A DNA stretch of 6,076 nt, taken from NCBI GenBank assembly GCA_030038035.1, contig JASHPP010000717.1, forward strand, positions 1 to 6,076, written 5' to 3'. Of the stretch, positions 1 through 5,178 are shown one piece after another. The DNA comes from Trebonia sp. Lineage in GTDB: Bacteria; Actinomycetota; Actinomycetes; Streptosporangiales; Streptosporangiaceae. The translations under genes and the position numbers were made by a program. The first letter of the stretch is position 1. Each line of letters starts with the position of its first letter. The notes under the pieces are model-generated. The model was not told the origin of the DNA, did no database searches, and worked only from the letters and a program-made list of their open reading frames with translations.

Positions 1-166
1 CGTCAAGCGCGCCGCGCGGCGGGTGGACGCTGGCTGGTGGCTGGAGTCGGACTTCCCCGATGCGCCCGGTGCCGTGGATAGCAATGGCTTCGGCCCAGTC
101 CCGGACGACAAGATCATCGGTCGGCTCCTGTTCCGCTACTGGCGCCCTCGCCGCCAGGCATCGTAA
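1..166 (+). CDS. S26-family signal peptidase, C-terminal end (partial)
   Basis: This is the last 54 codons of a gene that enters from the left edge; codons start at base 2 and the stop is TAA at 164-166. The peptide opens VKRAARRVDAGWW and continues to VDSNGFGPVPDD and IIGRLLFRYW. In S26 (type I) signal peptidases the K of the VKR motif is the catalytic lysine of the Ser/Lys dyad, and the later D-S-x-x-F/Y-G-x-VP stretch is conserved box E. Both are present, although the usual GDN before box E is degenerate (ESDFPDA). The catalytic serine and any membrane anchor lie outside the window. The close spacing of VKRA, GWW and the C-terminal RYW resembles the short actinobacterial S26 proteases, including those that mature nickel superoxide dismutase (SodX type), but the fragment cannot settle the substrate. 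Such enzymes normally act at the outer face of the membrane; SodX-type ones may act differently. Confidence 0.85.
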   Translation, partial: VKRAARRVDAGWWLESDFPDAPGAVDSNGFGPVPDDKIIGRLLFRYWRPRRQAS

Positions 167-195
167 GCCGCCAAGCCACGCACGACCAGCACATG

Positions 196-308
196 GCGCC
201 GTGGCCCCCGCCGCTAAACCCCCACTGGCGCCGTGGCTCACGGCGCTAGTCCTAGTGGCGCGGTGGGCCACGGCGCCACGGGGCGCTTAGCGCTGGGGGC
301 CACAGCGC
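196..308. repeat. Array of four ~32-bp hairpin-forming repeat units
   Basis: Related units begin at 196, 228, 258 and 290, a spacing of 32, 30 and 32 bp. Units 1 and 2 share 20 of 25 bases; units 2 and 3 share 16 of the first 19, as do units 3 and 4. Each unit has the form GCGCcGTGgcyCACgGCGC and is itself an inverted repeat. Unit 2 (228-246) is a perfect 8-bp stem with a 3-base loop, and units 3 (258-276) and 4 (290-308) each have one stem mismatch. Unit 4 has swapped a C-G stem pair for T-A on both arms, a compensatory change. Unit 1 is the most decayed. Arms from different units can also pair: 226-237 is the exact reverse complement of 267-278. The array fills the gap between two convergent genes and ends a few bases before the transporter stop codon. 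It may serve as a bidirectional terminator or mRNA 3'-end stabiliser, or be a small palindromic repeat family. Confidence 0.75.
226..278. terminator. Candidate bidirectional terminator within the hairpin array
   Basis: A 12-bp perfect inverted repeat (TGGCGCCGTGGC at 226-237, GCCACGGCGCCA at 267-278) encloses a second partial palindrome around CTAGTCCTAG (246-255). It lies between the stop of the S26 peptidase gene (166) and the stop of the convergent transporter gene (315). There is no T-tract on either strand, so this would be an actinobacterial L-shaped terminator without a U-tail, not a classical intrinsic one. The terminator role is inferred from position and predicted stem strength only. 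Confidence 0.4.
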
Positions 309-314
309 TGGTGC

Positions 315-1805
315 CTAGGCCATGCCTTCGACCGGAATGTCCCCCGGGACTGCTTCAGCAGACCCAGCTAGCCCGAGTCCGGCGGCCAGTTGCTCGGTGG
401 CCGACCGCTTGCGTGGCCGCAGGGTCACGTAGCTGACCACGATGCCGGCGGCCAGCAGGCCGATTGTCAGCCACAGGCCGGTGTGGTACCCGTCGATGAA
501 CGCCTGCGGCGCCGGCGCGCCGGCGCGCAGCGCGGCCCCCTGCCGCGACCGCAGCACCGCGCCGATCACCGTCACCCCGAGCAGCCCGGCTACCTCACGT
601 GAGGCGTTGAGCAGGGCCGACGCGATGCCTGCCTGCCCCGTTGGCGATGCCTCGAGGATCGAGTTGGTCAACGGCACGTTCATCAGCCCGGCGCCGATGC
701 CGAACAGCACGAACCCGGGCATCAGCGAGCCGTACCCGATGCCGCCGCCAAGCCGGGCGAACAAGACCAGGCCGCTGACCATGAGCAGCATCCCGAGCGA
801 AACCGTGCGGTGCCCGCCGATCGCCGCCGCCACGCGCGGCGCGAGCGTCGCGGCCAGGGCCACGCACAGCGCCATCGGCACGAACGCCAGTCCCGCCCTG
901 GTCGGCGAGAACCCCAGGATGTCCTGCAGGTAGAGCGAGGTGAAGAAGTAGATCCCGAGAATGCCGAACGCCCAGATCATCATCGTCACCGTGCCGCCGC
1001 TGAACACCCTGGACCGGAAGACCGGCAGCGGCACCATGGGCTGCCTGCCGCGGGACTCGACGGCGAGGAACGCCGCCGTCGCCAGCGCGGCGACCGTGAA
1101 CGCGGCCACGATCGGCGGCGACGTCCAGCCGCGGTCGTTTCCTTCGATCAGCCCGTAGGTCAGCGCGAACAACGCGACCGCCGAGGCGATGAGACCGGGG
1201 ATGTCGAGGCGGCGCTCGCGCTCCCGCTCCTCATCCTGCGCGCGCGACTCGGCGACGAACGGGAACGCGACCGCGAACGTGATCACCCCGAGCGGGACGT
1301 TGATCAGGAAGATCCAGCCCCAGTGGACGTGCTGGCTGATCACGCCGCCGATCACCGGGCCGAGCGCGAGGCCGAGCGCGGCGATCGCGCCCCAGACGCC
1401 GATCGCCGCCGTGCGCTCTCTCGGGTCCGTGAAGGCGTGCGCGATGATCGCGAGCGTGGCCGGCATCAGGAGCGCCGCGCCGAACCCCTGCACGGCCCTG
1501 GCGCCGATGAGCACGCCCGCGCTGCCGGCCAGCCCGGCGGCGAGCGACGAGAGCGTGAAGATGACCAGGCCCGCGAGAAACACCCGCCGCCTGCCGTACA
1601 CGTCGGCGATCCGCCCGCCGGCGAGCAGCAGCCCGGCGAGCACGAGCAGGTAGCTGCTCACGATCCACTCGAGCCCGCTGACTGACAGGTGCAGGCTTCG
1701 CTGGATCGTCGGGATCGCGACGTTGATCACGTTGTTGTCGAGGTAGGTCATGAGTGTGGCCAGGCTGACCGCCGTCAGCGCCCACCACCGTGCCCTTGCC
1801 GTCAC
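315..1805 (-). CDS. MFS drug/proton antiporter, DHA2 (14-TM, EmrB/QacA) family
   Basis: The product is a 496-aa inner-membrane efflux pump, the usual length for the 14-TM DHA2 family, which exports drugs or toxic metabolites in exchange for protons. Visible motifs in order are the TM1 motif LDNNVINVAIP (22-32; the family commonly has T/S where the second N stands), motif A GGRIADVYGRRRVF (63-76), motif B ARAVQGFGAALLMP (102-115) and antiporter motif C GLALGPVIGG (145-154). Further hydrophobic segments follow to about residue 460, then a soluble tail. I chose the GTG at 1805 because GGAAGGA lies 8 bases upstream and the protein then starts just before TM1. A longer frame to 1892 would add 29 non-membrane residues and run through the operator region. 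The gene is divergent from a TetR regulator that very likely represses it. The substrate cannot be read from the sequence. Confidence 0.93.
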   Translation of the reverse strand: MTARARWWALTAVSLATLMTYLDNNVINVAIPTIQRSLHLSVSGLEWIVSSYLLVLAGLLLAGGRIADVYGRRRVFLAGLVIFTLSSLAAGLAGSAGVLIGARAVQGFGAALLMPATLAIIAHAFTDPRERTAAIGVWGAIAALGLALGPVIGGVISQHVHWGWIFLINVPLGVITFAVAFPFVAESRAQDEERERERRLDIPGLIASAVALFALTYGLIEGNDRGWTSPPIVAAFTVAALATAAFLAVESRGRQPMVPLPVFRSRVFSGGTVTMMIWAFGILGIYFFTSLYLQDILGFSPTRAGLAFVPMALCVALAATLAPRVAAAIGGHRTVSLGMLLMVSGLVLFARLGGGIGYGSLMPGFVLFGIGAGLMNVPLTNSILEASPTGQAGIASALLNASREVAGLLGVTVIGAVLRSRQGAALRAGAPAPQAFIDGYHTGLWLTIGLLAAGIVVSYVTLRPRKRSATEQLAAGLGLAGSAEAVPGDIPVEGMA

Positions 1806-1831
1806 GCTTCCGGTCCTTCCGCTGGAGAGCT

Positions 1832-1883
1832 CGTACGCTGTTCCTGTATGGCGTACCTGTATGACGTTCTTATACGTTGTACA
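1832..1883. repeat. Four tandem 13-bp operator-like repeats
   Basis: Consecutive 13-mers begin at 1832, 1845, 1858 and 1871 with no bases between them. The clearest direct repeat is CTGTATGGCGTAC (1844-1856) followed at once by CTGTATGACGTTC (1857-1869), 11 of 13 identical. The units are degraded versions of the palindrome TRTACNNNGTAYA. The copy at 1871-1883 (TATACGTTGTACA) matches it fully, the one at 1845 misses two positions, and those at 1832 and 1858 miss three each. They lie between the start codons of the divergent transporter and TetR genes, so they are the best candidates for extra regulator binding sites. Confidence 0.65.
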
Positions 1884-1891
1884 TGTCGTCA

Positions 1892-1921
1892 TTGCCGATC
1901 ATGACTTGTACGCCGTATAGT
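1892..1921 (+). promoter_or_regulatory. Candidate promoter of the TetR gene, leaderless
   Basis: A -35 TTGCCG (1892-1897) and -10 TATAGT (1916-1921) are separated by 18 bp. Transcription starting about 7 bases after the -10 would begin at 1928, the first base of the proposed GTG start. No Shine-Dalgarno sequence precedes that GTG, consistent with a leaderless mRNA, which is common in actinobacteria. Confidence 0.55.
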
Positions 1922-1927
1922 TGTCAA
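1898..1927 (-). promoter_or_regulatory. Candidate promoter of the MFS transporter gene
   Basis: On the minus strand a perfect -35 TTGACA (1927-1922) is followed after 18 bp by CATGAT (1903-1898), a weak -10 that keeps the key A at position 2 and T at position 6. The transcript would start near 1890 and carry an untranslated leader of about 85 bases. A second possible -10, TATAAG at 1874-1869, has no good -35. The TTGACA directly abuts the -10 of the opposing TetR promoter. Confidence 0.4.
1907..1919. promoter_or_regulatory. Probable main TetR operator, TGTACGCCGTATA
   Basis: This 13-mer fits TRTACNNNGTAYA at every defined position, and the same form recurs at 1871-1883 and 1845-1857. The stretch 1908-1920 is also an 11-of-13 inverted copy of 1844-1856. 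It sits between the -35 and -10 elements of candidate promoters on both strands, where a bound repressor would block both genes. Binding by the adjacent TetR protein is inferred from TetR-family practice, not shown. Confidence 0.6.
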
Positions 1928-2641
1928 GTGACTTCTCCCAGGCAGTTGGACCCGACCGCGGGGCCGGCCCGCGATGAGGGCGAGCGCGCCCGGCTGACCA
2001 GGAAGGCCGTGGTCGGCCGGGCGCTGCAGATCGCCGACGCCGACGGCCTTGACGCGCTCACGATCCGCAAGCTCGCGCAGGAGCTTGGCGTCACCCCGAT
2101 GGCGCTGTACTGGCACTTCCGCAGCAAGGATGAGCTGCTCGACGGGGTTGCCGAACGGGTCTGGGCCGAGATCGACGTGAACGTCGACAGCGCCGCGCCC
2201 TGGCCCGCGCAGTTGCGCGGCCTGCTCGAGTCCCTGCTGCGGGTGCTGCGCGCCCACCCGGCCGCCCCGCAGCTGCTGCTTGCGTTCGAGCGGCAGAACG
2301 AGCCGTGGCTGCGCGCGGCGGAAGTCACCCTGGCGGTACTGCGTGCCGCCGGATTCGATCCCGAGTACGCCAGCGAGGTAGCGCGCGCCACGCTGTGGAC
2401 CGGGCTCATGCTTGTCATGAGCGAACCGGGGATCGAGTCGCTGGCCGCGGAGGAGCGAATGGAGCGGCAGCGCAAGAAGCAGGTCGTGCTGGCGACCCTG
2501 CCGGTAGCGGTGTACCCGCGGCTGGTGGAGTGCGCCATCCCGATGACCGCCTGCGACGATCCCGAGTTCCACTACGAGCTCGGGGTCAGCGTGTTCATCG
2601 CGGGCGTGCAGGCGATCGCCGCCCGGATGACCCCGGCCTAG
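1928..2641 (+). CDS. TetR-family transcriptional repressor, likely of the adjacent efflux pump
   Basis: The product is a 237-aa cytoplasmic DNA-binding protein, typical TetR length. The N-terminal helix-turn-helix is clear: helices from about residue 24, then LTIRKLAQELGVTPMALYWH (44-63) and FRSKDELLDGV (64-74), the standard TetR recognition helix and following K-D/E-L-L helix. The remaining 160 or so residues are helical and should form the ligand-binding and dimer domain; the run W-P-A-Q-L-R-G-L-L near residue 95 resembles the C-terminal domain of tetracycline-repressor-like proteins (TetR_C_1). GTG at 1928 is chosen because a -10 ends 6 bases upstream (leaderless start). A TTG at 1877 and ATGs at 1883 and 1901 are also in frame but lack ribosome sites and would put the operators inside the gene. 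It is divergent from the pump gene, the usual repressor-target layout. The inducer is unknown. Confidence 0.92.
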   Translation: MTSPRQLDPTAGPARDEGERARLTRKAVVGRALQIADADGLDALTIRKLAQELGVTPMALYWHFRSKDELLDGVAERVWAEIDVNVDSAAPWPAQLRGLLESLLRVLRAHPAAPQLLLAFERQNEPWLRAAEVTLAVLRAAGFDPEYASEVARATLWTGLMLVMSEPGIESLAAEERMERQRKKQVVLATLPVAVYPRLVECAIPMTACDDPEFHYELGVSVFIAGVQAIAARMTPA

Positions 2642-3382
2642 CTACGCCTCGGGACGCCGGCCGCCGTAGATGACGTAGTCGAGTTCCTTCCAGTACACGT
2701 CCACGCCCTCGAACCCGGCCGCCCGCAGGTAGCCGAGCTGCGGGTCCAGCGGGATCATGTACCTGACGTGGTTCTCGTAGCGGAACTGCTCCTCGGGGGT
2801 GCGGCGTGCCCGCTTGCCCGCCGCGGCGGGGTCGCGGCGGTCACCGGCCCGCAGCCAGGCCTCTTCCGCCACCGGGTCAGGAGGCAGCACCGGGTCGTAG
2901 TTGAGGTACCAGCCGCCGGGCGCGAGCCGCGCGAAGATCTCGCCGAACAGCGTCTGCTTGCGCTCGTCCCGCAGATGGTGGACGCAGAGCGAGCTGACTA
3001 CCGCGTCGAGGCGGTCGGGGATCTGCGCCGGCCAGCTCCCGGCCCGCGTCAGGTCGAACTCGACATAGGTGTACCTGCCCGCGTACGGCTCGAGCTCGAC
3101 CACCCCTTGCGCCATCATCTGCGGCGAGAAATCGGCCAGGATCGCGTGCGCGCCGGCGTAGCAGCCGAGGATGGTCCGCGCGGCCGCGCCCGTGCCCGCG
3201 CCTAGGTCGGCAAACGTGAACGGCTCGTCGGCGGCGAACGGCAGCAGCTGGGCCATCAGGTCCCGCTGGCCCGCGCGGCGGCGCTCCCGGTCGCTGGCGG
3301 TCGACTTCCAGAAATTGACGCCGATGTCGCTCTTCCACACGGCGGCGTTGGTGTCCTGGGCGGTGTCCTCCTCGTCCGGCAT
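2642..3382 (-). CDS. Class I SAM-dependent methyltransferase
   Basis: The product is a 246-aa cytoplasmic enzyme with a Rossmann-type SAM fold. Motif I is FADLGAGTGAAARTI (57-71), with D59 and the G-x-G-x-G loop binding the methionine part of SAM. The acidic residue after strand 2 is D84 in ILADFSPQMM, expected to hold the ribose hydroxyls. Further motifs are FDLT (109-112), LDAVVSSLCVHHL (125-137) and GGWYLNYDP. This matches the general small-molecule methyltransferase group (UbiE/CmoA-like, Methyltransf_25 type); the substrate cannot be inferred. There is no NPPY motif, so it is not a PrmC/HemK release-factor or N6-adenine enzyme. The ATG at 3382 lies 10 bp after the stop of the upstream baeRF-type gene, with only a weak GGGG as ribosome site, so translation is probably coupled. 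Its stop codon directly abuts that of the convergent TetR gene. Confidence 0.9.
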   Translation of the reverse strand: MPDEEDTAQDTNAAVWKSDIGVNFWKSTASDRERRRAGQRDLMAQLLPFAADEPFTFADLGAGTGAAARTILGCYAGAHAILADFSPQMMAQGVVELEPYAGRYTYVEFDLTRAGSWPAQIPDRLDAVVSSLCVHHLRDERKQTLFGEIFARLAPGGWYLNYDPVLPPDPVAEEAWLRAGDRRDPAAAGKRARRTPEEQFRYENHVRYMIPLDPQLGYLRAAGFEGVDVYWKELDYVIYGGRRPEA

Positions 3383-3392
3383 GACAGCGATG

Positions 3393-4538
3393 CTAACCCC
3401 GGGGCACCAGCGGGAAGCGCAGGAGTGCGGCAATGCCGTCCGGCGGGGCGGCAACGGCCTCGACCAGCCCGCCGTCAGTGATCGTGGCGACGGCGATCTC
3501 CTCGACCAGGTCCGGCACGGCGATCGCCTGCGAGTCACCGTGTGCGCAGCCGGACCCGAACGCCTTGAGCTCGGCCCGGGTCATGCCGAGCGCGCCGCAT
3601 GCCCGGCATGCGTAACCCGGGACGAGCGCTTGACCGGGCACCGCGAGTGCCCGGATGGAATGCCGGCGGACGGCCGCCAGGCATTGCGGCATGCCGACGG
3701 CGGCGAGCCCGCCGGCCGGTTGCCTTCGGATCTGGTCCACCACCGTCCGCTCCGTCCTGTCCACCCAGGTCCGGATCACGGGATCGGCGAGCGCGCGTAT
3801 CTTCCCCGGCGTCATCGTGGCGGTGTCCACCGCGAAGCTGCCCGCGAAAAGCTTCCGCTCGTCGTGGCCCAAGGTGGCGAGGAACTGCGGGATGGTGGCG
3901 ACGTGGCCGCCCACCACGAACATCTCGCCAGGTGCGCGCCGGATGGCCCGGCCGAGCATTTCGGCCGTGTCCTCGAAGTGCTGGTGCGCGAGCCCGGCGA
4001 TGCGCTCGTTGGTGGCGTAGGACTCCAGCCCGTACCAGCCCCCGTAACTCGCGGTCGGCAGCCCGGGGCCGGTCGGCTGTGCGACCAGCTTGACCTGGTC
4101 TCCTGACACCGAGAACAGCCAGGCGTGCCGGCGGTTGACCACGACGACCCAGTAAGCCGGATGGCGCTGCAGGGCAGCAAGCAGCGGCCGGACGTGCGGC
4201 CGGGTCGCGAGCACTGCCCGCTCACCCGTCCCGGCAGGCAGCTTGATGGTCTCCGCCAGGCTTTCCGGGCCGCAGACGAAGATGCCGGCACAGTGCCCGG
4301 CCCAGGTACGCGCACCCGAGTCGAGGAAGTGGCGCACTTCCTGCCGCGCGTGCGCGAGCACCCGTTCGGCGTCCGGCCCCCGTGCAGCGCCGGACGCGGC
4401 CGTGATCAGGTCGCTGGCCCGTGCCGGGAGCACTCGCAGCTCCTGCTGGTCCAGCGGAACCTCCAGGTACAGCGACAGCACCCGCGGCTCGTCGTGCTGA
4501 CTGGCGAGCAGCTTGTCAACGTCCGCATAGCTGACCAT
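3393..4538 (-). CDS. eRF1/Vms1-like protein of the bacterial baeRF superfamily
   Basis: The product is a 381-aa protein with the domain order of archaeo-eukaryotic release factor 1. An N-terminal segment (LSLYLEVP at 21-28, WVVVVNRRHAWLF at 130-142) leads to the loop where eRF1 carries GGQ, here YGGWYGLESY (165-174), followed by the long helix NERIAGLAHQHFEDTAEML. A middle segment begins MFVVGGHVATI (206-216). A C-terminal L7Ae-like domain (LAAVGMPQCLAAV onward) carries a zinc-ribbon-like C311-x2-C314, C331-x-H333. Family members are proposed to act on ribosomes or peptidyl-tRNA, as Vms1 does. The catalytic-type glutamine is absent from the loop. M. tuberculosis Rv2629, a DosR-regulon protein, is about the same length and has a comparable GWxG loop. 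The ATG at 4538 is chosen for AGAAGG six bases upstream. It probably heads an operon with the methyltransferase. The family call rests on domain layout and loop resemblance. Confidence 0.72.
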   Translation of the reverse strand: MVSYADVDKLLASQHDEPRVLSLYLEVPLDQQELRVLPARASDLITAASGAARGPDAERVLAHARQEVRHFLDSGARTWAGHCAGIFVCGPESLAETIKLPAGTGERAVLATRPHVRPLLAALQRHPAYWVVVVNRRHAWLFSVSGDQVKLVAQPTGPGLPTASYGGWYGLESYATNERIAGLAHQHFEDTAEMLGRAIRRAPGEMFVVGGHVATIPQFLATLGHDERKLFAGSFAVDTATMTPGKIRALADPVIRTWVDRTERTVVDQIRRQPAGGLAAVGMPQCLAAVRRHSIRALAVPGQALVPGYACRACGALGMTRAELKAFGSGCAHGDSQAIAVPDLVEEIAVATITDGGLVEAVAAPPDGIAALLRFPLVPRG

Positions 4539-4556
4539 CACGCACCTTCTCTCCCA

Positions 4557-4568
4557 GGGAGCGCTCCC
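4557..4568. promoter_or_regulatory. Perfect 12-bp palindrome GGGAGCGCTCCC (LacI-family/CebR-like operator)
   Basis: The palindrome is exact and overlaps a second one, CTCCCAGGGAG (4551-4561). Extended by a base each side it matches 13 of 14 positions of TGGGAGCGCTCCCA, the binding site known for the Streptomyces cellobiose repressor CebR. It ends 19 bp upstream of the baeRF-type start codon and just upstream of its ribosome site, where a bound repressor would block elongation or late initiation. No sugar-use gene is nearby, so a CebR role is uncertain. Confidence 0.4.
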
Positions 4569-4605
4569 ATGCTGACTCCCCCGTAACCTGCGGGAATAGG
4601 GCCGG

Positions 4606-4633
4606 AGGTCCGCAACCCGGGCCCCACGGACCT
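4606..4633. repeat. Inverted repeat AGGTCCG-N14-CGGACCT
   Basis: Two perfect 7-bp arms (4606-4612, 4627-4633) flank a 14-base centre that contains CCCGGG. It lies midway in the divergent region. The left arm overlaps a degenerate DosR-like box, GGGCC-GGAG-GTCCG (4599-4612). It could be a regulator site or a hairpin in the baeRF leader; the sequence does not decide. Confidence 0.4.
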
Positions 4634-4644
4634 GGGGCTGCGGA

Positions 4645-4664
4645 TACGGGACCAAAGTCCCTTT
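4645..4664. promoter_or_regulatory. DosR/DevR-box-like palindrome, core GGGACCAAAGTCCC
   Basis: The core (4648-4661) matches 13 of 14 positions of the central part of the DosR consensus TTSGGGACTWWAGTCCCSAA; the outer bases match less well. The half-sites GGGAC and GTCCC with a 4-bp spacer are exact. It lies about 60 bp upstream of the small helical protein start and about 110 bp upstream of the divergent baeRF-type start. Its centre would be near -43 of the candidate plus-strand promoter, a usual position for DosR-type activation. A second inverted repeat, CCAAA-N5-TTTGG (4652-4666), overlaps it. Confidence 0.5.
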
Positions 4665-4690
4665 GGCGCTGACTGCGCGGACGCTGGAAT
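4663..4690 (+). promoter_or_regulatory. Weak candidate promoter for the small helical protein
   Basis: TTGGCG (4663-4668) and TGGAAT (4685-4690) are 16 bp apart. The -10 is poor (4 of 6, lacking A at position 2), as expected for a promoter needing an activator. The -35 abuts the DosR-like box. AATAAG slightly downstream is an alternative -10. Confidence 0.25.
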
Positions 4691-4720
4691 AAGAGTCCGT
4701 TACCAATGAGGGGGTGGGTC

Positions 4721-5167
4721 ATGATCGGGGCGGAAGAGTTGCGTGATCACCAGGCGCGCTGCATGCCGCACATGGCGGTGCTGCACATGTTCGCCACCGG
4801 CATGGTCGGCACGCCGCTCCCGCCCGATGCCGCGGAGCAGGTCGCCCAGGCGACGAGCGCGATCCTCGCCGAAGCCAAGGCCGCCGGGCGCGCGGCGCTG
4901 GCCGCCGCGCACGACGACCGCCCCCGTTCGGCGAACCTGTCGCTGCTGACCGCCAGGCAGGCCCGGCTCGAGCACGCCGCGGACGACGCCGTCGCCTCGG
5001 CCCGCGAGGCGGCCCGCAGCGGAAACGCGGCCGCGCTGCGGCAGCGGCTGCACCGGTTCATCGTGCTGACGTCCGCGATGTGGACGGTTCAGCTGTCGGT
5101 GTGCGAGCAGGCCACGGCACCGGAGCAGGAATTGGACGCGCGGGCGGCGAGCAGGGCGAGCAGCTAG
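4721..5167 (+). CDS. Small helical protein of unknown function
   Basis: I do not recognise this 148-aa protein. It has no signal peptide or membrane segment and is rich in Ala, Arg and Glu. It reads as four helices, roughly 5-28, 35-64, 72-99 and 103-129, suggesting a four-helix bundle. The first helix carries H10, C14, H17 and H22, a spacing that could put ligands on one face for metal or heme; further histidines are H64, H85 and H111, with C128 in the last helix. Third codon positions are almost all G or C, supporting translation. The ATG at 4721 is chosen because AGGGGG stands 6 bases upstream; an ATG at 4706 in the same frame would place that site inside the gene. It is divergent from the baeRF-type operon, and the DosR-like box lies in the shared region, so stress or hypoxia control is possible. 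A binding role for the histidines is speculation. Confidence 0.8.
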   Translation: MIGAEELRDHQARCMPHMAVLHMFATGMVGTPLPPDAAEQVAQATSAILAEAKAAGRAALAAAHDDRPRSANLSLLTARQARLEHAADDAVASAREAARSGNAAALRQRLHRFIVLTSAMWTVQLSVCEQATAPEQELDARAASRASS

Positions 5168-5178
5168 CCGGGCGGCAG

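Noticed and set aside
196..308. Possible CRISPR array because of the ~32-bp periodicity
   Set aside because: The units are continuous and related along most of their length, with no unique spacers and no cas genes.
60..436. Two plus-strand frames through the hairpin array
   Set aside because: Their sequence is the translation of GC-rich repeats and out-of-frame peptidase or antisense transporter sequence; no coding evidence.
810..1685. Long plus-strand frame (291 codons) opposite the transporter gene
   Set aside because: It is antisense to clear MFS motifs, is dominated by Arg, Asp, Glu and Gly, and has no recognisable domain; typical shadow of a high-GC gene.
1806..1892. N-terminal extension of the transporter to 1892
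   Set aside because: It would encode residues without membrane character, run through the operator array and ignore the good ribosome site before the GTG at 1805.
2642..3382. Methyltransferase as a PrmC/HemK-type modifier of the neighbouring GGQ loop
   Set aside because: It lacks the NPPY motif, and the neighbouring protein has no glutamine in the loop to be methylated.
5168..5178. Terminator between the convergent genes
   Set aside because: The gap is only 11 bp and shows no inverted repeat or T-tract.
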